Positions 1 to 9,954 of a DNA stretch of 64,000 bases are shown one piece after another. Below the pieces are notes generated by a model that had not been told where the DNA came from, did not search any database, and saw only the letters and a program-made list of their open reading frames with translations. Source of the stretch: Apteryx mantelli (taxonomy: Eukaryota; Chordata; Aves; Apterygiformes; Apterygidae); contig NC_089982.1 of NCBI RefSeq assembly GCF_036417845.1, positions 67,283,684 to 67,347,683 of the forward strand, written 5' to 3'. The stretch's first letter is position 1. The number at the start of each line of letters is the position of its first letter. Made by a program: the position numbers and the translations under genes.

Positions 1-1264
1 GAAGGAAAGCAACAGAATGCACATTATAGTGTTATTTCTAGCTCTTTAGAGCTCTATTTCTATGCCTTTTTCCTTCCCAAAGAAGAGAGAGAAATTCATT
101 TTTATGCAAGGCTACTGTATGCATCTAACAGGCATAACTTTTTAAAACAAGTAGCTTTTGAATGTTCCATTAAGCAATTATATATATATATATGCATATA
201 TGCATATTTGTATTTCTGAACCTACACTGCTTTCTGTGCTTTGAACGTTCAGAAACAATTATTCATTTTTAATTTCAGCAAGCCAGGGCCGTCTGTTGTG
301 TCCTGCTGGCACTCCAGGCTCCGTCCTCAGCCCCAGGACCCCCCAGCTCGCGTACGGGCCTCCTGTGGCACAGCACCTCGCCACCGCTGTACCTGCCTCT
401 CTTTCCACGTCATCTTCCTCCCGTTCCCAGGCAGAGGCTCCTGCGGTGCCTGTGCCTCTGTGGAGAGGGCAGCCCGCACCCCCTCACTCAATGGAGCAGA
501 AATGGTACCGGTGAAGCTGCATGAAACTCATCCGGGCAAAAACCAACAGAAACCTCTTCTTCCTCTTGCCCATGGAAGGAGAGATGATCGCCAAATAAAT
601 TGTAGTTAAAGCAGAAAACATCTTGTCTGCAAAATTAGCTGTGGTCAGTGATACCAGATAAATAGTGTTCCCTTCTGAAAAGCATCCTGGGAGTTTCAAA
701 GGTCCGCACGAAACAGCTCAGCATGAGTAAAAGCCACAGAATTGAGCTTTTGGATCATAAAAGTCTTTGGTGGGGAAAAGGTGCACATCTTTTACAGAAG
801 GTGCTTTACATACCAGTATGGAATATGCAGACACTTAAAACTTTGTAGCACTACCAAATCCTGAGGCTGTGTTTCCTGACACCGTGTCCAGTGTCACTGA
901 GATGCTTGCACAGGGCAAACCTGACAACTGGCTGTCTAAAAGAGCCACTTTGGGTGGCTGCAGCGGCTTTGTTTCATTGAGACATTTTTTTCTGGTTCAT
1001 GGAAGCATCACAATTTTGCTGTTATTTACGGAAATTAGCACTGTACTTTTTTTATTTCTGACAGCTTTCTTGTCATTTTTTCTTCACTTTACAGTGACCT
1101 CCGCATAAAGCAGCCATGAGCCAAAACAAAGAAAACTGGGAATGACACTGACTGCATATCATTTTCTGTCCCGTTTCTACCTAATCAGACCATAAAGGAA
1201 GTAACCTGCTAATTAAGCTGTTGTGCATACATTTTGAATTTTTGCTTCCTGTGGGGTTATACCT
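1..1264. other. Intergenic flank upstream of LGI2
   Basis: No exon can be supported here. There is a short alternating AT tract near 179-206 and a moderately GC-rich, pyrimidine-rich patch at about 285-480. That patch is open in more than one frame, but it shows no recognisable domain and no paired splice sites, so I do not call a gene. In human the next gene on this side of LGI2 is SEPSECS; no SEPSECS exon is visible in this stretch. Confidence 0.6.
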
Positions 1265-1502
1265 AGGTGGAGAGGCTGAGAGCTGTGCTCAGCACGGAGA
1301 AGAGAAGGCTTTTCGCTGTCTTACCTAATGAGGAGTTATAGAGGAGAGAGAGCCACAATCTTCTTGAAGCTGCACAGTAAATGCTGAGAGGCAACAGACA
1401 AAAGTTGCAGCAATGGGAATCCTGGCTAGATACAAGGGAAAAAAATCTTCTCAGTGAGAGTAGTCATATACTGGAACAAGTTGCCCAGAAAGGTTGTAGC
1501 AT
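1265..1502 (+). mobile_element. CR1-type LINE fragment, 3' portion
   Basis: Several blocks resemble the conserved end of avian CR1 elements in the right order: a 'ggagaggctgagag' block, 'ggagaagagaaggct' near 1298, and 'ctggaacaagttgcccag' near 1472 followed by a 'aaggttgtag' block. The spacing is shorter than in a typical CR1, so internal deletions have occurred, and the copy has many substitutions. It is a dead, 5'-truncated remnant in sense orientation relative to LGI2. The match is from memory of the family; a RepeatMasker run with avian libraries would settle subfamily and limits. Confidence 0.75.
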
Positions 1503-1939
1503 TTCAGATAAATTTCTTTTTTTAATTTTTACAGTAAATTTTGAACCCCCTGATAAATACTCAGAACCTAAGTTAAAGTTTAGATGTATATCAAACTAGT
1601 CTTCTGAATCCAAATCCAATCCATTTTTTGATTCTGCAAAAAGTTCACGAAAACAAATAATTTCTCGGTCAGCAATAAATGCATTCTTCACACTTTTTTT
1701 TTTCTTTCTAAGTTCTGGTGAACAGAAGCCTATGTTTACACAAGTCTCACCATCATGAGGAAAAAACACCTCTTCCCATGTTGGAGAATAACTAGATTAA
1801 AAAACTCTGCAAGATTCCAGTTCAGATAAGGATCCAGTCTTAATTCTGCAATCAAGAGCTTGGTTAAGTTTCAGGTCTGTAATTTTGTTCTTTCCTCCTG
1901 ACAGAAAAAGTGCTGTCAGAGAATGAGATGCCCCGCAAT
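1503..1939. other. Intergenic, no gene seen
   Basis: AT-rich unique sequence between the CR1 fragment and the G-rich minisatellite. It has short T runs near 1514 and 1690. No coding or RNA feature is visible. Confidence 0.6.
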
Positions 1940-2450
1940 GAGCTTTGGGGCATGTGGGGTGGGATGGGGTGCATGGGGTAGGATGGGCTGGGATGCGTTG
2001 GGATGCACTGGGATGGGGTGTCTGGGGTGGGACTAGGCACGTGGGGTGGGATGGGCTGAGATGGGGTGCTCTGGGTGGAATGGGTTGGGATGGGATGAGG
2101 CAGGATGGGATGAGATGGGTTGGGATGGGATGCATTGGGCAGGATGGTGGGGGGGGGCAGGATGGTGGGGGGGGCAGGGTGGGCTGGGCTGGGATGAGGC
2201 AGGATGAGGTGCATGGGTTAGGATGGGGTGCATGGGGTGGGCTGGGCTGGGGTATGGAGGGGACTGGGCCTGTGGGGTTGGATGGGCTGGGATGGGGTGG
2301 GATGGGGTGTTTGGGCTGGGCTGGGGCATGTGAGGTGGGATGGGGTGCGTGAGGTGAGACGGGCTGGGCTGCGGTGCGTGGGGCAGGATGGGACGAGGCA
2401 GGATGGGGTGCGTGGGGCGGGCTGGGCTGAGGCAGGGGTGCGTGGGCGGC
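1940..2450 (+). repeat. G-rich minisatellite upstream of the LGI2 promoter
   Basis: About 500 bases are built from degenerate units of roughly 10 bases resembling TGGGATGGGG, TGGGGTGCAT or TGGGCTGGGA, repeated without a fixed register. All G runs are on the + strand; the opposite strand is correspondingly C-rich. Two pure G runs of eight to nine occur near 2149 and 2167. The array ends directly in the LGI2 CpG island. Because it lacks stops in several frames it produces long spurious open frames on both strands. Array length is probably variable between individuals. Confidence 0.9.
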
Positions 2451-2565
2451 GTGGACCCACCGGCTCGGTCCCGCCGGGCCGGGGCAGCGCGGCGCCCCGG
2501 CCGCTGCCGCACTGCAGCGGGCGCGGGAGCGGGGAGGGCGGCGCCGGGCGCCCGCGGGGCTCCGC

Positions 2566-2620
2566 CGGGCCGGGCCGGGCCGGGCCGGGCTCGGCTCGGC
2601 TCGGCTCGGCTCGGCTCGGC
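2566..2620 (+). repeat. Compound GC pentanucleotide repeat (CGGGC)5(TCGGC)6
   Basis: Five perfect CGGGC units (2566-2590) are followed without interruption by six perfect TCGGC units (2591-2620). It lies about 270-320 bases upstream of the LGI2 start codon, in the promoter or 5' UTR. The change of one base between the two halves suggests a single mutation spread by unit duplication. Uninterrupted GC repeats of this kind are length-unstable. Confidence 0.95.
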
Positions 2621-2885
2621 CCGGGAGCAGCGCGGGTCTGCGGCGGCGAAACGCGCGGCCGCGCTGCCGGGCGGGCCGCGACCCCCGCCGGGCGCAGCCC
2701 CCCCGCGGCGCCGGGCCGCGGAGGCCGCGCAGCAGCCGGCGCCGAGCGCCGCCCCGCCGCGGGCGCGGGCAGTGCCTCCCCCCCGCCCCCGCCGCGCCGG
2801 GCGGAGCCCCGCGGGCGGCGGCCCCGCACAGTCGGGGCGGGCGGCGCGGATGGCGGCGGCCGGGAGCGCGCCGCCCGCGGGCCGC

Positions 2886-3067
2886 ATGGCGGCGGCGGGG
2901 CCGCTGCGGCTGCTGGCGCTGGCGGCGGCCGCCGCGCTGCTGCCGCCCGCCGCGGCGCGGAGGCCGCCGCCGCGCTGCGCGGCGCCCTGCAGCTGCTGGC
3001 GGGAGTCGGCGCTGTGCGTGGGGGCGGCGGGGCCGCCGCGCAGCCTGCCCGCCGACCTCGGCTCCCT
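2886..3067 (+). CDS. LGI2: LGI2 coding exon 1: signal peptide and LRRNT
   Basis: Encodes residues 1-60 plus two bases of codon 61. The hydrophobic run LRLLALAAAAALLPPAAA is a signal-peptide core, followed by an Arg/Pro stretch and the C-x3-C-x-C-x6-C pattern of the LRR N-terminal cap. The exon ends CT|GTGAGT, splitting a Leu codon. The exon is far more GC-rich than the others because it lies in the CpG island, and its N-terminus is Ala-rich, which is the least conserved part of the protein. Both candidate ATGs (2850, 2886) have C at -3 and G at +4, so context does not decide between them. Confidence 0.9.
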
Positions 3068-6000
3068 GTGAGTGAGCGCGGGCGGGCCGGGGCCGCGCGG
3101 GCGGGCGGGCGCGCGGGAGCGCGCCCCGCGGAGCCCCCCTGTCCTGGGGCGCTCCCTCACTTCTCCTTCCCCAGGAGCCTGGTGAACGGGACCTTCTCCG
3201 AAGTCAAGGACAGGATGTTTTCCCACTTGCCCTCCCTGCAGCTGCTGTAAGTACCGCACCGCACCGCACTCCCTGGGGAAGCATGGTGCCGCGTAGCGCT
3301 TTGCCCTTCCCCGAAACGCAGTTGCGGGTGTCCTTTTGGAAAAGGAGATCGTGGAGAGAGCCACAGCTTGTGCAGCTCTGCTGATGTAGCTGCTCCTTCA
3401 TGACTGCGGGACACGTTTTCTGTATTCCTATAGTAGCATCAAGCAGCTGATAAAACGTGTATTTATTTACTAAAGCAGGACAGGCTGTTTTCTGATTTTG
3501 TAAGTTCTTTTTTGAGGCTCAGCTTGACAAAGTTTAAGGCAGAGTTTTTCCCCCGTGAGCCATGTGCGCGTCCTCACTCATGCTCGTTTCGTGCTAATGA
3601 ATCTCGCGTTCGCCTTGTGGCATTTATTGACGTTGCGGGGAGGTTCAGGTCGGCAGCGAGACCAGGCGGTGGGAAGGGCGGACATCGTGGACGTCCAAGA
3701 GAAGCACCCGCACGCGACGTGCCAGCACGGCCTGCAGCGTGCCCTGCGGCGCGGGAGCCGACCCGAGGGCAGCTCCTCGGGGCCTTTTGGGCCAGCCGAA
3801 CGGCGGCTCCGTCCGCGCACAGGGTGGGCCTCGGAGGACGGCTGGGGAGACGGGGCGCAGGGCCGCGCGCTGCTGCCCGTCGTGACCTTGGGCAAGTCCC
3901 TTGATCGCACATGCGTTGCAGTCGTATGCGTGCCGGCAGCTCGAGTAGCGTACCCAGGCTTGCTTTAGTTTGGCTGCGGTGGGGGAAAGGGGGAGGCACG
4001 GAGATGTGGGGTTCAGTGCAGGCTACGCAAAGCCGCTGGGGATCTCGGCTGCTTCCTTGTGCGCTGCTCGGCATGGAGACCGTGCCCCTGTGTGCTTGAC
4101 CCAGCCGGCCCCAACAGCCTGCCTGGCTTACCTGCAGCTCAAAGGCAGGTGGTGAGGAAAACTATATTAAAAACGTATGAGGCCCGCCAGAAATCCAGGC
4201 TAAGTTTCACAGATCTATAAATTAAAATGAGCCTTAGACAAGCATGCTAAAGGCACGTGGTAGTGTGACGGGCAGCCTCCCTGTAGGGCCTGCACTTTTT
4301 TCTTCTCAAAGGCCCGTGTTTCTCGCCTTTGGGGTGGGAGGGACAGCATCCCATGGGAAACGTGGGGAGAAGTGGGCAAAGCCAGGGGTGGAGGCTTTCA
4401 CTCGCTTTAATAGAGCGCCAGGCGACACAGTCTGGGCAGAGAAGGTTGATGAACTTCGGCTGTTTTTAGGATGAGATATATTAGGCAAAATAACCAACCA
4501 AGTCATTAACCACCTCATTTCTAAATACAGCTGTCCTGATGTTGCAAGTGGGAAAATTACCTTTACCATCGTGTTAATGTGTTTTCCAATGTAAGATGCG
4601 TTCTCTAACCTTTCATAGGTAAAAAGCTTACCTGGGGAAAGAAAGACTGGTGGTCTCCAGCCCCCTTTCATTGCATGTGTGGGTCAGGATGGAGATTGGA
4701 GCATGCTCCTAGGATGCCTGCTCTGGTCTCCTCGGGGAAATAGAGGATTTCCCCAGAGTGTTTGAGCGTAAACCAAGTCCCAAAGCAAAGTTTTTGCTGG
4801 AGCTCAGGCCAGCACAGTGCCCTGGGCAGAGGAAAGGAGGACTTTGCCCACCCAGGAATGAGGGAAACAACAGACCTATGCCATCTCGATGAATCCTAGA
4901 GTGGTCTGAGGGAAAGGGTGGGTGGAAAATAGGAAATTAGGGAATTCTTTTGGATAGTGGTAGTGGGAGGAGTTGCAGAAGGTTATTCATTTTCATTAGA
5001 TGTACTGGATTTCCAGGAAGAAATGGTGGGTTGTTTGGGGAGGGAGTGGGGAAAGGCAGTTGTTGAGAAAGGCAGAAGCCGCCCATTTCATTGTATGTAG
5101 TAGATCAGATGTGGGAGTGAGGTGGGGTTGTAACCACCACCACCAGCTTGGGCCCTGACAGATTTTGTTTGTTAGCGTAATTTGTAAGTTTGCAGGAGAA
5201 AAGGAATGATTAAATTACAAAAGAAATAAATGCTGAGCTGAGCACTTTCATGCAGCCGTGGTAAAGTAGTAATGCAAAGATTTATTTTTGATTGTAGTCT
5301 GAATCTTTCTCGGATTTCTTTGGGATAATTTAAGGAGCATTTGTATAGTATTAGCATAATAACTAGGATCACAGAGAAGGTTTGCATTTCGTGTTCATTA
5401 GTCTTCTAAATTAATTTTAGTAAAATGCCTAAAACCATATAAAAAGAGGATTAATAAGTGGCTACAGTAGAGCGATTAATGCGACATATTCACTTGCAGC
5501 TGAAAATTCTGGTGAGATTGTGCAGAAGTGATTCCTGTTGAGTAGGGTTTGGTTTTCTGGCTGAATGAGAAGTTTTGCAGTTTTCTTAAAACGAGGTAGC
5601 AGTTTTTGCCTTTGAACTTAAATATTGGAGATTGCTTACCTTTGTGCTTTGATGGAGCAGAGAAGGAGCTTTGCTGGCAGAGCTTTTCTGTAGCTTCTTT
5701 CTCCTGGACCTCGTTGTTGAGGCTCCGATGACAGCTGCTCCCGTGCAACTGCATTTTGTCCCTGAAGATGTAGAGGGGGGGCAAGGCAGCACCTGGAGCA
5801 GACACCACTAGTCCCATAGTATTTTATGTGTGTGGCCTCGACAGGATGATATGGGCTTGAGTCAGTAGGATTAGTCTGGTCATGGTCAATAAACACAACT
5901 GGCGTAATCTAGGGTGTCAAGTTTTAATATGCTTTCCTAACACCTGCTCTCCATTTTCAGCTTGCTGAACTCTAACTCCTTCACTGTTATCCGAGATGAT

Positions 6001-9000
6001 GCCTTTGCTGGTCTCTTCCATCTAGAATACCTGTAAGTTTGGTATTTTATGTTTCCCCTGTCCTTTGTAAATCAAGATGTTTTGATAAGTTGCCTAGACT
6101 CCTGCCTTGGAGAAATAGTCCTTACTGTGATTACCAGGAGCAGCAGAAAGAGAGGATTTATATTCCATTTCTGTGCAAATATCCTTTATGGTTGCCTACC
6201 TTTTTTTTTTTTTAGAGGTTACAGTGGATTTTTTTAAAATATGCCGTGAATGCAAAGTGGCTCTGTGTAATTACAGTACACTGAAAAAGTCCTGCTGAGC
6301 AAGAACTTGCCTGGATTTACAGAACAGTGCCATCATGGTCAAGGAGTTCTGAGTTTCAGGAAAGAGTTGTTGAAACCTCTTCTGCCTGTCGTCACCCTGA
6401 AGAGGAGTTGCAGAGTGTCTGTACTGCCTAGAACAACCCTGGTTGCCAGACTGGTTCTCTTTCCCCACCTCTCCTCTCCAGCTTCCCCTTTGTTCTAATA
6501 TCCCATTTAATGCCCGTGGCATTTATCTTTATAGTATAAATAATTATGAATATATGAATATATAAACATATATTTCATATAATGTAAAATATTGTAATTA
6601 TTTATATTCTTATTTAAATTTATTTAACTTTCCTCTTCTTAACTTAGTTCGCTTCTTCATTGTTTTTTACATTACTTTCATTTCCCAATTTTTTTTTTTT
6701 TAGGTCACCCTTTTTTCTTTTAAAAAAGTATTAGCCCTGGTACCAGGTTGTCCTCACTTCATACTCCAAAGGACTGCCATTTCTCTGTGTTACCGGAAAT
6801 GAGCTGGTATGTTTTTAAACTCTGAATGTGATCTGCAAAGATTAATCTTTCCACCCATCTTTCTGTGCTGAAAGGTAACTGTGGAAAATTCTGTCTTCTC
6901 TAGGAAGAACAATGTTCATAAAACTGACTCTTGCTAAAGTCTTACAGGAAAGTAGGTATTAAGATGGGGTATATTCAAGACTAAAAATCTGTGAGGAGTA
7001 GCCGACGATAGGATTAACGGACTGAGAAGTGACTTATGGTAAATGGTATATGCTGAAATACATGATTCAGCTACATCTGGACTTTTCAGTGCTAGCAAGA
7101 GTTATCTAACCATTCTTTTCTCCATGTGTCTACCTGTAAAAACAGTAATTTGCAGAATGTTTGAGAAAGGAAAAAACCCTGCAAATATTCTTACGTTGTT
7201 TAAATATTGACTTGCTTAAGCTTTCAGGTGCTCGTGAGCCCAAAATGGAGCTTGTTACAGTAGTGTGTGCTCTACTGACAGATGCACTGGTAACTGTAGC
7301 CAGACCCATATCTGCAAGAGAAACATCCTGCCCCTTCTCAGCTGATCACAGGGAAAATTTCTGCCCCAGTAGCTAATTGCAAACCGGGGAACAGAGTTAA
7401 GGCTGATTAAAACCTTACAATTTCAATCCTCTTTGGTAACAGCCAAACAAGTGCTCTCAGTTTATGGTTGTTGTCATTCTCCCTGCCAATGCCACGAAGT
7501 ACTTCCTCCTGCCAGCAAATCTGACCTCTGCCTTTTGGGAACTGAGAGTGAGCAGCCTTTTTTCTTTCTTTCTATCTATCTTTCTTTCTTTTTTTTTCTT
7601 TTTTCCCTCTCCCCATATGGAGAGTAATACCATTAGAGCTTCAGTAACTCATGCCTCGCAGTTATCAATGGTTAGCTGTTACAGAGAGCAAGGAAACCCT
7701 GCTGACAAACAAGAACAAGAAGTTTCTTTGTGCACAAAGCACAGAGTCCAGGCAAAGAGCAGCTGGGCAGCGTCCACAGCATATACCCGTACAGCACACC
7801 TGTAGTGGCAGCCGCTGTTACGGCATCACGCCGCAGTTAGGGCAGTAATAGCGGCATTCAGGATACCGTTAAGACCATCTGGTTATGTTTACGGAGTCGG
7901 GATAATGGAGCTCCGATAAAGTTCGGAGCTTTGCTAGCAATTGCAGCGGCGTGCCAGTAGGTACATTCCCAGGGCAGCCTCCCTTCAAGGTCGGCTTCGG
8001 TGACACAAATCCACCAAATTGAGTCCCAGCACAGATGTCCATCATCTGCCTGCAGTGTGTCCAGCAGAACTGTGTTTATTTGTGCTGCCAGCAAGCTGGT
8101 GGTGTGCTGGGACGCTGGGGCTGGGCAAGAAGGAGCGGCTGCCGGCTGCTGCCTGGGTGCCATGTCGGGAAGCAATCTGGCTGTCTGCTCTGCTGATTGA
8201 ATTTGTGTCCTGATGCGGCCTCGTAACGGAGGATGGCTGACCCTTTCTGGGCATCTTCCACGTGAACACATCTCATCTGCACCCATTGTGTGCAGGGAGA
8301 GGCCGTGACACTTCACGAAGGGTTTTGGCTCTGTCTGAACCCAGGGCACTTCATCTCCTGCATCCCCGTAAGGGCTGCAGCCCCCCCTTGGCTCTCTCAA
8401 GAAGAGACCTGGGCTTATGCTGTTTTACCTCCATTTCCCTGCAAGGCAAACAAGGGTGCACAGCAAGAAGGGAGACACTTTCATCCCCTAAACTTTTCAA
8501 AGTCGATGTGTGGTTTTCTGCATCCAGGTACACCTGTACCATGCAATAGCTTCAAGGTCACTGGGCTGCCACGCCAGCCTGCTTGACTGGGCTGATGGTG
8601 TATTTACACATGTGTCCTCAGCTGCTCTGGGGACAAGATGTTCAAATATCAGCTCTTTCTTTAAATGCTGATGTGCAGTCAGGACTAGCAGCACCCTCCT
8701 GCAATCAATAGGTGACTGTCGTTATTTCCACGGAGGTCGGGGCTGTGACTTGTGTGTGTCCTGCAGAGCTGGTGTCCCTGCTGGAGAGAGGTGACATATG
8801 GCAACATGGAGAAAAGCAAGGCTTTTTTTTTTTTTTCCTTGCCATTTTTCCGCACTTCTGGATAAATGGGATACCAGTACGTAACTGCAGTCCACATCGC
8901 TGCAGTGACAGTGGCCTGAGAGCCCGCTGGCTTTATGGGTACAGAGACAGCACTCTGTGTGCAGCAGCCCGGGCGCCCTCAGCACTGCCCGAGCACGAGC

Positions 9001-9923
9001 TCCCCTGAGCAGAGTTGTCTGGCGTCTGCAGCCTGTGAAGCACTTGCACCTCTCTGCTGCCCTGTGATTTTAAAATTTGGGCAATTTGTGAAAGGAAGGT
9101 AGGACTCTAGATGGACCTAAAGATGGACATCTCAGAAGCTTCTCCTCCCCAGGTCTCCTTCCTCACACACCAAACTGTATAGGAGGATTAAGTAATAAGA
9201 GGAATAATGTTTTTTTTGGTTTATTCGTTTTGTTCTTCTTCTGGTGGATCTTTCTGTCGTTTGCTCTCTCTTGCACTGCCTGGTACCTGCATCATTCCTT
9301 GTGTTTTACCAGAGGAAAGGGGAAAAGGGAATGTGAGTGACTCCACTGAGACTCCCTCAGTTTTAAGTCTGAAGGGGCTACCCAGGAACCTGCTGAGTTT
9401 GGAGGCCATAGGTTAAAATACCACCGATGATAATAATAGTGCTAATTAGAATCTTTTTTAAAATACTTATTTTTTGCCTAGATTCATTGAAGGAAACAAA
9501 ATTCAAACCATTTCAAGAAATGCATTTCGTGGCCTTCGAGACTTGACTCACCTGTAAGTTGTTTAATGCTTAGTAGAATAATTTGTATTTGAACAAAACT
9601 CTTTGGTGCAGATAACTAGTTTTCATGCCGTATAGAACATTTCCCTATATCTCTGTTTGTCAGCTACCTCAGACTGTTAATAAGGTGCTTTCCACAAATT
9701 TAAAAAGTGTCCTTTAAAAAGCTCCTGCTCTGGCAGCACTACAGCATGTTCAGGTGCCAGTGCACACTTATGTTAGGACATAAGTGCAGCCCTTACCTGT
9801 GGATGCTGCCACTGATGCCACCTTAATCGTATGCTTGTGATTAATATTCCTGCTTCTTTTCAGCATGTTCAGTGTTTGCTGTGTGTGTTACAAAGCTTTT
9901 TCCAGGTGGAATGTGTATTTTAC

Positions 9924-9954
<31 letters not shown>

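Larger units (their letters stand above)
2440..3150 (+). promoter_or_regulatory. LGI2: LGI2 CpG island and promoter/5' UTR region
   Basis: The stretch is extremely GC-rich with dense CpG, spans the LGI2 first coding exon and the start of intron 1, and has no obvious TATA box. A CpG-island promoter with dispersed starts is the expected type. The exact transcription start cannot be read from the sequence. Embedded at 2566-2620 is a compound pentanucleotide repeat. Confidence 0.85.

Noticed and set aside
241-609. Possible upstream exon in a GC-richer patch
   Set aside because: A tttcag-like acceptor precedes it, but no matching donor, domain or SEPSECS-like sequence is visible.
2033-3364. 443-codon open frame on the - strand across the LGI2 promoter
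   Set aside because: It is Pro/Ala/Arg/Ser/His-rich, made of the minisatellite and CpG island read antisense, with no domain. It overlaps LGI2 exons 1-2; open only because of composition.
9926-9948. T23 tract as the tail of an antisense retropseudogene
   Set aside because: No retroposed gene body or target duplication could be recognised next to it; treated as a simple repeat.
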